From assembly GCF_030250645.1 (NCBI RefSeq), contig NZ_JASSVS010000014.1, positions 62,001 through 126,000 of the forward strand: a stretch of 64,000 nt of DNA. Direction: 5' to 3'. Both the position numbers and the translations under genes were made by a program. Position 1 is the first letter of the stretch; each line of letters begins with the position of its first letter. The notes beneath the pieces are model-generated. The model had not been told where the DNA came from, made no database searches, and worked only from the letters and a program-made list of their open reading frames with translations. The DNA is from Marinobacter azerbaijanicus. Its GTDB lineage: Bacteria; Pseudomonadota; Gammaproteobacteria; Pseudomonadales; Oleiphilaceae. This document shows, piece by piece, positions 8,540 to 17,940 of this stretch.

Positions 8540-9508
8540 ATGACGTACGCGCGAATTGTCGGCACGGGCTCCTATCTGCCCGAGAATGTCATGACAAACG
8601 AAGACATGGAAAAGATTGTCGACACCAGCGACCAGTGGATTCGTGAGCGTACCGGAATTGAACAGCGGCATATTGCCGTGGAAGGTCAAACCACGGTCGA
8701 TCTTGCGGAACAGGCCTCTCGCCTGGCCATTGAAGCCGCCGGCTTGCAGCCAACCGATATCGACCTGATCATTTTTGCCACCTCTACACCTGACAAGATT
8801 TTCCCGAGCTCTGCCTGCATCCTTCAGGCCCGGCTTGATATCCATGGCTGCCCGGCATTCGACATCCAGGCCGTATGCAGTGGTTTTGTGTATGCGCTAT
8901 CGGTAGCCGACAAGTTCATCAAGACGGGCAGCAGCAAGCGCGTTCTGGTGGTAGGGGCGGAGCTGTTTTCCCGTATCCTGGACTGGCAGGACCGCGGCAC
9001 CTGCGTGCTGTTTGGTGACGGCGCCGGCGCCGTGGTGCTGGAAGCCAGCGAGGAAACCGGGATTCTGTCCACCCACATTCATGCCGATGGCAAATATGAA
9101 GACCTGCTCCACGTACCCTGTGGCATTGGTGATGGTTTCGACCAGGTGCGCGCTGGCAAAGGCCACGTACACATGAAAGGTAATGAGGTGTTCAAGGTTG
9201 CCGTGAATACCCTCGGCAGGATTGTCGACGAGACACTCGAGGCCAACCAGATGCAGAAGTCTGACGTGGACTGGCTGGTACCACACCAGGCAAACCTGAG
9301 GATTATCGCCGCTACTGCCCGCAAGCTGAATATGTCCATGGACCAGGTGGTGGTAACGGTCAACAAGCATGGCAATACCTCTGCTGCCTCGATTCCTCTG
9401 GCACTCGACGTGGCGGTTCGCGACGGCCGCATCCAGAAGAATGAAATCATCCTTCTGGAAGCTTTTGGTGGTGGCTTTACCTGGGGCTCGGCGCTGATCC
9501 GTTTCTGA
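8540..9508 (+). CDS. fabH: Beta-ketoacyl-ACP synthase III (KAS III)
   Basis: FabH condenses an acyl-CoA primer with malonyl-ACP to start type II fatty acid synthesis in the cytosol. At 322 residues it is normal length. The catalytic triad is intact: Cys113 in QAVCSGFVYAL, His249 in PHQANLRI and Asn279 in NKHGNTSAASIP. The N-terminal TGSYLPE and the C-terminal EAFGGGFTWGSALIRF are typical. GAGGAATAAG precedes the ATG. The gene stands outside any fab cluster, so it may be an extra copy with its own primer preference; this is inferred from context only. Its last 32 bases overlap the 3' end of dabA on the opposite strand. Confidence 0.93.
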   Translation: MTYARIVGTGSYLPENVMTNEDMEKIVDTSDQWIRERTGIEQRHIAVEGQTTVDLAEQASRLAIEAAGLQPTDIDLIIFATSTPDKIFPSSACILQARLDIHGCPAFDIQAVCSGFVYALSVADKFIKTGSSKRVLVVGAELFSRILDWQDRGTCVLFGDGAGAVVLEASEETGILSTHIHADGKYEDLLHVPCGIGDGFDQVRAGKGHVHMKGNEVFKVAVNTLGRIVDETLEANQMQKSDVDWLVPHQANLRIIAATARKLNMSMDQVVVTVNKHGNTSAASIPLALDVAVRDGRIQKNEIILLEAFGGGFTWGSALIRF

Positions 9509-11960
9509 AGGCTTGCCAGGTTCCGTTGACATAACGCTCTCCGCCCTCATCCGTCAGGCGATGGAGCCAGACCCATTGATTCTCCACCAGCGCCTCCACG
9601 TCCGGATTCTGCCGCATAACGGCTTCAATCCGCTCGGCAGGCGCATCGATCACCACGGCAAGCCGGACCGGTTCGTGCCGCCAGTAGGTGCCGTCATGGA
9701 CAGACTGGAGCGGCAGCCCGATACGCAGATCGGTTCCGTTACCCTCAATCACACCGACGTTGCCGCCAACCACTGAGTGCAACAGCTTGTTACCGGCACC
9801 ATACACATCCAGCATGGTGACTGAGCCGAAATACTGCATGTTGATCCAGTTCGCGACGATCATGGGCGCCGATAACAGTGCCGCCAGTACCTCGCCATTG
9901 CTGTCCTGGTCCGGATCATAGTCATGGAGGAAGACGCGCCCACCCAGGTTTTTTCCGCGGGTACGGGACCGCTTTGCAAAAATAATGGCTGCATTATTGG
10001 CAAGCCCCCATTCCGGCCTGACTTCAGTCCAATCCGAGGTTCTGCTCCTAACCTTCTGATGTAACGCGGAATCATCATAACCATTTAGCTTCAGAGCCGT
10101 CGCTCTTTCCCGCCGTGTGCGGTTGCCCGCTTCGGCAAACCGACGCTCAAGATCCGCCAGGGCCGGCCTGTGGGAGGCCGGCAGACTGTCGCAATCAAAC
10201 AGGGTTACCTCATCAGTCACCGTGCAGTGCTCGGCGGCAACAGCCCAGCTGTCGAGGGGGATGGAAATCCCCTCTTCCGCAAGCGCCACGCGCACCTGGG
10301 GATCATTGAATAACTGGGCCGCGAGCCGGGCGTTCATACCACCGTTCTGACCACCACAGGCGCCACAGGCGAGGCCGGCGTTGTGAGGGTTATTCTCCGT
10401 GTGAGTACCATGGCCGGTAAAAACCAGCAGCGGCGCAAAATTATCAGTTAACGCCATGCCGCGCAGAAATCCGGCCACGAGTTCGACCTTTGTGGTTTCG
10501 AAAAGCGGATCTCCGCCGTGAAGGTACACCAGTCGCCCCGCCACCGTGTCCTGACCAGCGGCCTTGCCCTTGCGAGCTGTCAGGTTGAGGGAATCCTTGA
10601 CCAGCTTCCACGCCCAGGCCAGCCCGGTAGTTTCCACCAGCGTAAAAGTCGACAGGCTGCCATACTTGGCCTTGCGCACGGATTCACGGGTCATTTCCCG
10701 TTGATCCAGGGCCCTGTTCAGGGCAGCGTCACTCTCGTTGCTGCCCTGGGTATCGACGACCCGATAAGCAGGCGCCAGCAGACCGGGCAGCTTCGCCATC
10801 GGCCGGTAGGGACCGTGGTTCTGGTGAACAATGGGCAGGCCGAAAAAGCCCGCAAAACCGATGGTCTGGACGCCAGGATGCACCTCTTCCAGGTGCCTGC
10901 GCATGATTTCTGAGCGAACATCGATACAGAATACAGCCTGGACTTCAGGCCGCTCAGGGGGAGCGTTTTTGCGCTCCTGAGCGCCTTCAGGGTTGCCCAG
11001 CGTGCACCATAAAGAGCGCTGATATCCAATTTCGAACGCCCTGTGCCACACCCAGAGCCATTCAGTACCTGCTCCCGATCCGGTCTCGACAAGCGCATGG
11101 CGCCGGTTTGCTGCCATATTTTTCTGTTCAGGGCTGGCATGGGCAAATGCGGCCCACTCCCAGACCAGCAGTATGGATACCAGTTCTTCACAAACGCTGG
11201 AACTATCCCCCTGCAATCCGGCACGCCAGTCCACACCGCGGCACCAGGCAGCCCATCCGGGAATACGCATCAGCAGGCCGTGGGCGAGCGCCTCCAGAAT
11301 ATCCGCATCGATACCAAGGGCATCGATCGCCTCCCTGGTAGCCTCCAGCCGGTACGCAGGCACTGTTCCGAACCAGCGTCTTACGCCCCGGATTCCGGTG
11401 CGGTAGTCCAGCGACACATCTGCCCTCGCTGATTCCAGCCAGAAATCGAACAGGCCTTCCCCGTCGGAACGGGTCGACCAGCGGGACTGCCTGCGGTCAA
11501 AAAACGCACCGCATGTGCGGCCGATCTGGTCAACCACAACGGCTGTCGGCGGCTCTCCCTCAACAGCGCCGGGGAGAATGTCCAGAACGGAATAGTCTGG
11601 CCGGTTTTCAACGCGCTCAGTGCGGTAAAGCCGTTCGCCAAAGAGCTCTGGCGTGTCGTTGATTCCCGCTTCTTTCAGGCTGGCCAGAAGGTCATCCCGG
11701 CTTATCCTTCCGCCTTCCCAGGCTTCGCGATAGAACGCCAGTGGCATCAGCATGGATTCGCCGCGCCGCTGCCTCAACAGGCTGTCCACCCGGGGCGCTT
11801 TCAGGTTCCGCAACCCCCAGAACGGGTTGACGGCAATCCACTGATCCAGAGGCCAGACCGGGGCGACCATTTCACAGGCCCTGGATATCGATGCCTGCCA
11901 ATGACCAGTGGACCTGTCAAAAGAGGCATCGGGCGTAGAACACTGAGCAATACCGTTCAT
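9477..11960 (-). CDS. dabA: Inorganic carbon transporter subunit DabA (DUF2309/UPF0753)
   Basis: DabA is the beta-carbonic-anhydrase-like subunit of the DAB system, which is proposed to hydrate CO2 vectorially and trap it as bicarbonate at the cytoplasmic membrane. The product has 827 residues. The zinc/active-site set is intact: Cys345 and Asp347 in AVFCIDVRSE, His517 in FTGHGTHTENN and Cys532 in NAGLACGACGG. These line up with the C351/D353/H524/C539 set described for Halothiobacillus DabA2. Its ATG overlaps the dabB stop (ATGA), so the two are translationally coupled. Its 3' end overlaps fabH by 32 bases, tail to tail. Confidence 0.95.
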   Translation of the reverse strand: MNGIAQCSTPDASFDRSTGHWQASISRACEMVAPVWPLDQWIAVNPFWGLRNLKAPRVDSLLRQRRGESMLMPLAFYREAWEGGRISRDDLLASLKEAGINDTPELFGERLYRTERVENRPDYSVLDILPGAVEGEPPTAVVVDQIGRTCGAFFDRRQSRWSTRSDGEGLFDFWLESARADVSLDYRTGIRGVRRWFGTVPAYRLEATREAIDALGIDADILEALAHGLLMRIPGWAAWCRGVDWRAGLQGDSSSVCEELVSILLVWEWAAFAHASPEQKNMAANRRHALVETGSGAGTEWLWVWHRAFEIGYQRSLWCTLGNPEGAQERKNAPPERPEVQAVFCIDVRSEIMRRHLEEVHPGVQTIGFAGFFGLPIVHQNHGPYRPMAKLPGLLAPAYRVVDTQGSNESDAALNRALDQREMTRESVRKAKYGSLSTFTLVETTGLAWAWKLVKDSLNLTARKGKAAGQDTVAGRLVYLHGGDPLFETTKVELVAGFLRGMALTDNFAPLLVFTGHGTHTENNPHNAGLACGACGGQNGGMNARLAAQLFNDPQVRVALAEEGISIPLDSWAVAAEHCTVTDEVTLFDCDSLPASHRPALADLERRFAEAGNRTRRERATALKLNGYDDSALHQKVRSRTSDWTEVRPEWGLANNAAIIFAKRSRTRGKNLGGRVFLHDYDPDQDSNGEVLAALLSAPMIVANWINMQYFGSVTMLDVYGAGNKLLHSVVGGNVGVIEGNGTDLRIGLPLQSVHDGTYWRHEPVRLAVVIDAPAERIEAVMRQNPDVEALVENQWVWLHRLTDEGGERYVNGTWQAFRNGSAPSPR

Positions 11961-13576
11961 GCTTTCTCTTCCATGGTAAATGGATGGTGAGGAACCCGAT
12001 TCAGAGTGGCGGGCACATTGAGCGCCTGGGATGCCAGACGTCGGGTGAGCTGATCGAATGGCAGATCAAGATACAGACCCTGGCTGAAATGCCGGTAGAG
12101 GGAGGCCATAGCGCGGGAACGCGGGGCCAGCGATACCATGAGCGACAGCAGGGCCAGGGCAGACAGCAACGCAAATCCAACACCCCAGGCAACAGCCGAC
12201 AGCGCAAAAGTTGCGTGTTCCGGCACGGCGGTTCCCAGCAAGGCGTGAAGAATCGAGTAAACAGGAACAAGAAGCAGTGCAAGGCCTGCAATGCGCACCC
12301 TCACCCTGAAGCCTGTTCCCCGTGGCATACCCATGGCGGCACTGGCTACTGCCAGCACAAGCAGTATTCCAAAGACGGGGTTACCCTCAACCAGCCAGGG
12401 TTGCCAGGCAAGCATCAATGCGGCCAGTGTCCCGGTTGCACCAGCCCATATCAGTCGACTGCGGATCGGCAACTCAGGAAATATCTCGGCAGCAGACACC
12501 CGGACAGTCCGGCCGGCCGCGAGAAACGAATGAGCCTTGTAAACGGAATGAGCCAGAAGGTGCAGCAACGCCAGGGTGTAGGCTCCCATCCCGATCTCGA
12601 ACAGCATGAAGCCCATCTGGGCGCACGTGGACCAGGCCAGCGCATGCTTCACCGAATAATGGGTCATCATGGTGATGACGGCTATAACGGCCGTGGTTCC
12701 ACCCACCACCAACAGGATCATGTGTCCGGCGGTAAAACCGTCAAAGACCGGAAACAGGCGCAGCCACAGGAAGCCACCAAGGTTTATGACGCCCGCGTGC
12801 AATAGCGCCGACACTGGCGTTGGCGCTTCCATGACCCTGAGCAACCAGCCATGGAAAGGTATCTGTGCACATTTGAGAACTGCGGCCAGTGCAAGCAGGA
12901 TGGCGGCTGCCGTGAGTGCTGTGGAACCCGAAGGGTTGACCGCCTGCATGGCTGACATCTCCGGCAACCGGAAAGTGCCGTAATGGTGGTACAGCAACAT
13001 AACGCCACCAATTACAAGGGCATCGCCGGTCCGGCTGACTATGAATTTCTGCACAGCCGCAATTCGTGCCTGGGGACGATCAGGGTAGAGTGTCAGCAGA
13101 TTGTGCAGCGCCAGGCTCACACCAACCCATGCGCCCGCCAACACCAGCAGATTGTTGGTGAATGCAAGCACCAGGACACAGGTAATAGTAGTGAGAAACC
13201 ACGGCAGGAATCGATCGCGGCCGGGGTCTCCCCGCAAATAGTTATCGGCAAATCGAAGAATAGCCCAACCAATAAAGGCAACCATCAGCGCCATCCAGAT
13301 CGCTATTCCATCTGTATAGAGCCCGAACCTCAGGGCAGCCTCCGCCAGGCCAAAGCCGACATCCGGCAATCTCGTATCCACCGCCATCTGCAGTCCAATG
13401 ATTACCGTGATGAACATTGAAGCAGTCAGTAACCGACTTGCGAGGCGCCAGCAATGGTTGAGTTTCAGGGCATCGCGAGACCGGGCGCTGAACAGGGCAA
13501 CAGCAAACAGGCAGACCGGAACGGTCAGCCACAGGCCCAATGAAAGAGCAGCCAGTGCAGGCATAAAAGTGTTCAT
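11957..13576 (-). CDS. dabB: DabB, proton-channel-like membrane subunit (NuoL/MrpA-type)
   Basis: The 539-residue protein has about 13-14 hydrophobic helices and belongs to the proton-conducting NuoL/MrpA family. In the DAB complex it is thought to use the proton gradient to drive DabA. Typical signatures of the family are present: a helix with FHGWLLRVMEAPTPVSALLH, the lysine-bearing FIVSRTGDALVIGG helix, and KHALAWSTCAQMGFML. It lacks other Nuo or Mrp subunits nearby; its only partner is dabA, four bases overlapping, which is the DAB arrangement. It is transcribed divergently from a LysR gene 100 bp away, the probable regulator. Confidence 0.93.
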   Translation of the reverse strand: MNTFMPALAALSLGLWLTVPVCLFAVALFSARSRDALKLNHCWRLASRLLTASMFITVIIGLQMAVDTRLPDVGFGLAEAALRFGLYTDGIAIWMALMVAFIGWAILRFADNYLRGDPGRDRFLPWFLTTITCVLVLAFTNNLLVLAGAWVGVSLALHNLLTLYPDRPQARIAAVQKFIVSRTGDALVIGGVMLLYHHYGTFRLPEMSAMQAVNPSGSTALTAAAILLALAAVLKCAQIPFHGWLLRVMEAPTPVSALLHAGVINLGGFLWLRLFPVFDGFTAGHMILLVVGGTTAVIAVITMMTHYSVKHALAWSTCAQMGFMLFEIGMGAYTLALLHLLAHSVYKAHSFLAAGRTVRVSAAEIFPELPIRSRLIWAGATGTLAALMLAWQPWLVEGNPVFGILLVLAVASAAMGMPRGTGFRVRVRIAGLALLLVPVYSILHALLGTAVPEHATFALSAVAWGVGFALLSALALLSLMVSLAPRSRAMASLYRHFSQGLYLDLPFDQLTRRLASQALNVPATLNRVPHHPFTMEEKA

Positions 13577-13676
13577 TAGGAGTCCCTCCAGGTTTTCTCC
13601 TACTTTGCCCTTTCATGATCGTTATATAAAATAGATATTATTGAACAGTTCATTCTCTTTATGAGAACCTTATGCC
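13577..13676. promoter_or_regulatory. dabB/lysR divergent control region
   Basis: The 100-bp gap between the divergent starts is AT-rich in its centre (GTTATATAAAATAGATATTATT). It contains a perfect 11-base palindrome TGAACAGTTCA at 13642-13652. Just beside it, TTCTC (13653-13657) and GAGAA (13663-13667) form an inverted repeat around TTTAT. LysR proteins bind interrupted palindromes of the T-N11-A type, so these are candidate operator sites for the neighbouring regulator. Confidence 0.5.
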
Positions 13677-14588
13677 ATGAAACTGAACTATCACCACCTG
13701 TACTACTTCTGGATGGTTGCGCGAACAGGTCATTTGACCCGCGCTGCCAAAATGCTTCACGTCTCCCAGTCCGCACTGTCAGGTCAGATCCGCAAGCTTG
13801 AAGACAGTCTCGGTCATGACCTGTTTATCCGGGAAAGCCGGAAGCTGACACTGTCGGAAGCAGGACGAATGGCCTTTTCCTACGCAGAAGAGATATTCCG
13901 TCATGGCGAGGAACTCACTGCCCTGTTTGCATCCGGGGCACAACCAAATCGGGAGGTCATGCGGATTGGGGCCGTCGCGACGCTGTCGAGAAACTTCCAG
14001 GAGGCCTTCCTGCAACCGCTGCTGGGGCGGGATGATCTTGAACTGTGCCTGCAGAGCGGTCACATTGACGAGCTGTTGCGGCGGCTGTCGGCCCACAGGC
14101 TCGACATTGTTCTGTCCAACCAGTCGGTGAGAGGTAGCGAGCAGAACCCCTGGCGCTCACGCCTGATTGCGCGTCAGCCGGTCAGCATCATCGGCCCACC
14201 CGGAGCGGATAGCGAAACAGGCTTCCCCGATTTTCTGACAGGCAAGCATCTGATCGTACCCGGCCCTGAAAGCAACATTCGCCAGGGATTCGACCAGCTC
14301 TGCGAATACCACAGGATATACCCGTCGATATCGGCTGAAGTCGACGATATGGCCATGATGAGGCTGCTCACAAGGGACAGTGGATACTACGCCGTGTTAC
14401 CGCCGGTGGTGGTACGTGACGAACTGAAATCAGGCGCTCTGAAAGACTACGGCGTTTTACCCGGTATTTTCGAAGAATTCTACGCCATCAGTATACGGCG
14501 CCGCTTCGAAAAACCTGCGCTTCAGGAAATACTGGCGCAACCGGCTGAGAATTTCCTTACAAGCCCCGTGATTGATCATTCTGACTAG
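13677..14588 (+). CDS. LysR-family regulator, NhaR-like, beside the dab operon
   Basis: The 303-residue LysR-type regulator has a particularly NhaR-like N-terminus (MKLNYHHLYYFWMVARTGHL) followed by a helix-turn-helix (AAKMLHVSQSALSGQIRKLE) and an effector-binding domain. NhaR responds to sodium/pH; LysR genes also sit beside dab or other inorganic-carbon operons in autotrophs. Position strongly suggests that it controls the divergent dabBA, sensing CO2/bicarbonate, pH or sodium; none of these is shown by the sequence. Confidence 0.9.
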   Translation: MKLNYHHLYYFWMVARTGHLTRAAKMLHVSQSALSGQIRKLEDSLGHDLFIRESRKLTLSEAGRMAFSYAEEIFRHGEELTALFASGAQPNREVMRIGAVATLSRNFQEAFLQPLLGRDDLELCLQSGHIDELLRRLSAHRLDIVLSNQSVRGSEQNPWRSRLIARQPVSIIGPPGADSETGFPDFLTGKHLIVPGPESNIRQGFDQLCEYHRIYPSISAEVDDMAMMRLLTRDSGYYAVLPPVVVRDELKSGALKDYGVLPGIFEEFYAISIRRRFEKPALQEILAQPAENFLTSPVIDHSD

Positions 14589-14674
14589 CCGGCCTGTCCG
14601 AAAAAGTCATCCATTGCATCGCTGTTGGCCCGTATACTGACTGCCAAATCCTCAATCAGCCAGGCGAATTTGCC

Positions 14675-16156
14675 ATGAAACAGTCTCCAGATGCGGCCTA
14701 CCCCTCCATAGTGATCATTGGTACCGGGTTTGGTGGGCTTGGCATGGCGATACAGCTCAAAACCGCCGGCATAGGCTCGTTTGTCATGCTGGAGAAGGCA
14801 CAAGGGGTCGGTGGCACCTGGCGGGACAACACCTACCCTGGCGCCGCCTGCGATGTTCAGTCCCACTTCTACTCGTATTCCTTTGAGCCCAAGCACGACT
14901 GGTCCAGGAAGTTCGGATTGCAGCCAGAAATTCTCGGCTATATGCAGCACTGCGTTGAAAAGTACGATCTGGCTGACCACATTCGCTTCAACAAGGAAGT
15001 TGCCAATGCGGTGTTTGACGACGCCACCAACACCTGGACCGTCACAACCGCCGACGGCGACTCATTTACCGCGGACATGGTGATCACTGCCACCGGCCAG
15101 CTAAACCAGCCGGCCTGGCCCAGTATCCCCGGCATGGAGACTTTTGCCGGCAAGATGTTCCACTCGGCCCGCTGGGACCATGACCATGATCTTAACGGCA
15201 AAAACGTTGCGGTGATCGGCACCGGCGCCAGTGCTATCCAGTTTGTGCCGGAAATTGTACCCAGGGTGAAATCCCTCACCCTGTTCCAGCGTTCCGCTGC
15301 CTGGGTACTGCCCAAGCCGGACCGGCCCTTTTACCCCTGGGAGCAGACACTATTCCAGAGGATTCCGGCTTGGGACCGCCTGTACCGTTACCTGATCTAC
15401 TGGAAGAACGAGAGTCGGGCCCTGGCATTCACCCGCTTCAACAGCCTGCTGGAAATCTTTGCCTGGCAGGCCAGACGGTTCGCCAAGAGCGAGGTTCGGA
15501 ACCCCGACAAGCTCAGGCAACTGATACCGGACTACAAAATTGGCTGTAAAAGAATCCTGATATCCAACGACTGGTATTCCGCCGTGGATCAGCCTCACGT
15601 GAATCTGGTAACGACAGGCATCGAGCGCATCGTCGAAGATGGTGTTATTACCACTGATGGTGCCGTACACAAGGTGGACACCATAATCGTTGGTACCGGT
15701 TTTGCCGCTTCCGAATTCCTCTCTCCCATGAAAATCACCGGCCGCAACGGCGTGTCGCTGAACCAGGCCTGGGCCAACGGGTCCGAAGCCTACAAAGGCA
15801 TTACGGTGTCCGGGTTTCCAAACCTGTTCATGCTGTATGGCCCCAATACCAACCTCGCCCACAACAGCATTGTCTACATGCTGGAATCCCAGTTCCGGTA
15901 CATACTCAGTTGTATCAGGACGCTACAGCAAAAACCGGGCGTTGCCATGGAGGTAAAACCAGAGCGATTACGGGATTTTTCCGCCACCATCCAGCAAAAA
16001 CTGCAAACCAGCGTCTGGGAGTCCGGCTGCCACTCCTGGTACCTGGACAGCAACGGCAAGAACACCGTGAACTGGCCAGGCTTTACGTTCACATACCGCA
16101 AGGCCACCCGCCAGGTGGACACTCACGACTACAAGTTTCTCCAGCCCTCCGGATGA
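14675..16156 (+). CDS. Flavin-containing (Baeyer-Villiger-type) monooxygenase
   Basis: This FAD- and NADPH-dependent monooxygenase of 493 residues carries the FAD Rossmann motif IGTGFGGLG (residues 15-23), a GGTWRDNTYPGAACD block (46-60), the type I Baeyer-Villiger fingerprint FAGKMFHSARWD (157-168; FxGxxxHxxxW[P/D]) and a second NADPH Rossmann GTGASA near 182. It probably inserts oxygen next to a ketone or aldehyde carbonyl, or hydroxylates a lipophilic substrate; AlmA-like long-chain alkane hydroxylases also belong to this wider family. It appears monocistronic. Substrate unknown. Confidence 0.9.
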   Translation: MKQSPDAAYPSIVIIGTGFGGLGMAIQLKTAGIGSFVMLEKAQGVGGTWRDNTYPGAACDVQSHFYSYSFEPKHDWSRKFGLQPEILGYMQHCVEKYDLADHIRFNKEVANAVFDDATNTWTVTTADGDSFTADMVITATGQLNQPAWPSIPGMETFAGKMFHSARWDHDHDLNGKNVAVIGTGASAIQFVPEIVPRVKSLTLFQRSAAWVLPKPDRPFYPWEQTLFQRIPAWDRLYRYLIYWKNESRALAFTRFNSLLEIFAWQARRFAKSEVRNPDKLRQLIPDYKIGCKRILISNDWYSAVDQPHVNLVTTGIERIVEDGVITTDGAVHKVDTIIVGTGFAASEFLSPMKITGRNGVSLNQAWANGSEAYKGITVSGFPNLFMLYGPNTNLAHNSIVYMLESQFRYILSCIRTLQQKPGVAMEVKPERLRDFSATIQQKLQTSVWESGCHSWYLDSNGKNTVNWPGFTFTYRKATRQVDTHDYKFLQPSG

Positions 16157-16258
16157 CTTTCCCGGAAAACCACCCCCTGGGGCGCTCTGGAGGCCGATGG
16201 TTGACAGCCTGAATGAATTCATAGGATGATTGGGTCATCTGCTGTCAGGATCTTAAAC

Positions 16259-16939
16259 ATGCAACTCGCAAGAATCACCAAAGGTTCCCTGGTGGAAACC
16301 GCCATCGAAAGCCTGCGCCACGCTATTGAACAGGGCCACTGGGCTATTGGAGATCGCCTCCCCGTGGAAGCAGATCTGTCTGAATCCCTGGGGATCAGCC
16401 GCAACACGGTTCGGGAGGCAGTTCGGGTACTGGTTCATGTGGGCATGCTTGAGACCCGGCAGGGTGACGGTACTTACGTCCGTGCCACCAGGGATGCAGG
16501 GGAAACATTGCGCCGGATCGCCCGCTCACAGCTCCGGGACAAGCTCGAAGTGCGCATCATGCTGGAAACCGAGGCCGCCAGGCTGGCGGCGAAAAGGCGC
16601 GACACAAAGGATATGGAGAGGATGACCCTTGCCCTGGACAAACGCGGACAGGCCGGCGATTCCATCAAGGAAAGAATCCGTCACGACCAGGACTTCCATG
16701 CAGCGCTGGTAGCGGCGTCCCACAACCCTGCCCTCACGGAGCTATACGACTATTTCGCCCATGCAGTGGCGCTGACCATAGAACAGACGGAACTGGATTC
16801 TGAGCTACCGGAGCCGTCACAGGAGGACCACGAACTGTTGCTGGCGGCTATCCGCCGACAGGACCAGGCAAAAGCTGAAACTCTGGCAAAATCCCTTCTG
16901 CAACCAAGTCTGGATGCCCTGGCAGGCAGGCTTTCATGA
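16259..16939 (+). CDS. GntR/FadR-family transcriptional regulator
   Basis: The 226-residue protein has an N-terminal GntR winged helix (LPVEADLSESLGISRNTVRE, VREAVRVLVHVGMLETRQGD) and an all-helical FCD effector domain. The ATG at 16259 lies after CAGGAT and directly before MQLARITKGSLVETA, the usual beginning of FadR-type proteins; an ATG at 16226 would add eleven atypical residues. Its stop overlaps the start of the downstream transporter (ATGA), so the regulator most likely controls its own small operon in response to the transported compound or a derivative. Confidence 0.9.
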   Translation: MQLARITKGSLVETAIESLRHAIEQGHWAIGDRLPVEADLSESLGISRNTVREAVRVLVHVGMLETRQGDGTYVRATRDAGETLRRIARSQLRDKLEVRIMLETEAARLAAKRRDTKDMERMTLALDKRGQAGDSIKERIRHDQDFHAALVAASHNPALTELYDYFAHAVALTIEQTELDSELPEPSQEDHELLLAAIRRQDQAKAETLAKSLLQPSLDALAGRLS

Positions 16940-17940
16940 AGTTCAGACTCGATACCTTCACGCTTCTGTTACTGGGCGCCATTGTCCTTGCCACTTTCCT
17001 GCCTGTGCGGGGCGAGGCCGCTGACATCCTGGCAACTGCAGGCACAGTCGCAGTTGCGCTGCTGTTTTTCCTGCATGGCGCCGCGCTGTCCCGGGAACAG
17101 ATCATCGCCGGCGCCACCCATTGGCGACTGCACATCATTATTACGGCATTCACATTTGTCTTTTTTCCGCTGGTGGCGCTGCCGATCAACGAGATTAATC
17201 GTTTTGCACCCCAGTGGATGCCAGCCGATCTCGGACTGGGTTTTCTCTATCTGGGAGTGCTGCCTTCTGCTGTTTCTTCTTCCATCGCCTACACCGCCAT
17301 GGCCCGGGGTAACGTACCCGCTGCAATCTGCAGTGCAGCCGCTTCCAACGTGTTCGGCATGATGCTCACCCCCTTCCTGCTGCTGTTACTGGTGAGCACG
17401 TCCGGTGATGGCAGCTTCTCGGTGGCGGAGGCGTTACGGGACATCATGCTCCAGTTATTGCTGCCTTTCGCCGTGGGCCATGGTCTGCGGCCCTGGCTTG
17501 GCGGTTTTCTGGCAAGGCACGAGACGCTCGCATCCCGATACGACCAGTGCGTTATCTGGTTGATTGTCTATTCCGCCTTTTCTCACTCGGTGGCGAGCGG
17601 TCTTTGGCAGAACCTGCCTTTGAATGCAATCTTCCTGACCATAGCGCTGTGTTTCGCGCTGCTGGGATTCTTTATGGTGATGGCAATGTTTGTGGTTCGC
17701 AGGCTCGGGTTCAGCCTGGAAGATGAAGCTGCGGTTGTATTCTGCGGCTCCAAGAAAAGCCTGGCGTCAGGGCTGCCCATGGCCAAGGTGTTGTTCTCCG
17801 GGCATCCCGGATTCGGCATGATCGTCCTGCCCATCATGTGCTACAACCAGATTCAGGTAATTGTCGGAGCCATGCTGGCGCAGAAGTACCGCAGCAGGAT
17901 TGAGGCGGCGTCAGCCACCACCTCCCATCCCGCTGAATAG
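16936..17940 (+). CDS. Bile acid:sodium symporter-like transporter (YfeH type)
   Basis: This 334-residue inner-membrane protein has about ten hydrophobic helices and matches the SBF-like (PF13593/YfeH) branch of the BASS superfamily. Characteristic parts are a helix containing GVLPSAVSSSIAYTAMARGN and a late FCGSKKSLASGLPMAKVLF segment, which corresponds to the conserved sodium-site crossing region. It is translationally coupled to the preceding GntR regulator. Its final 30 bases overlap the 3' end of the convergent J-like gene. The substrate is probably an organic anion; it cannot be specified. Confidence 0.9.
   Translation: MKFRLDTFTLLLLGAIVLATFLPVRGEAADILATAGTVAVALLFFLHGAALSREQIIAGATHWRLHIIITAFTFVFFPLVALPINEINRFAPQWMPADLGLGFLYLGVLPSAVSSSIAYTAMARGNVPAAICSAAASNVFGMMLTPFLLLLLVSTSGDGSFSVAEALRDIMLQLLLPFAVGHGLRPWLGGFLARHETLASRYDQCVIWLIVYSAFSHSVASGLWQNLPLNAIFLTIALCFALLGFFMVMAMFVVRRLGFSLEDEAAVVFCGSKKSLASGLPMAKVLFSGHPGFGMIVLPIMCYNQIQVIVGAMLAQKYRSRIEAASATTSHPAE

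Noticed and set aside
11957..13576. Annotating the membrane protein as NADH dehydrogenase subunit 5 (NuoL)
   Set aside because: No other Nuo gene is nearby and it is coupled to a DUF2309 protein with zinc ligands, the DabB-DabA arrangement.
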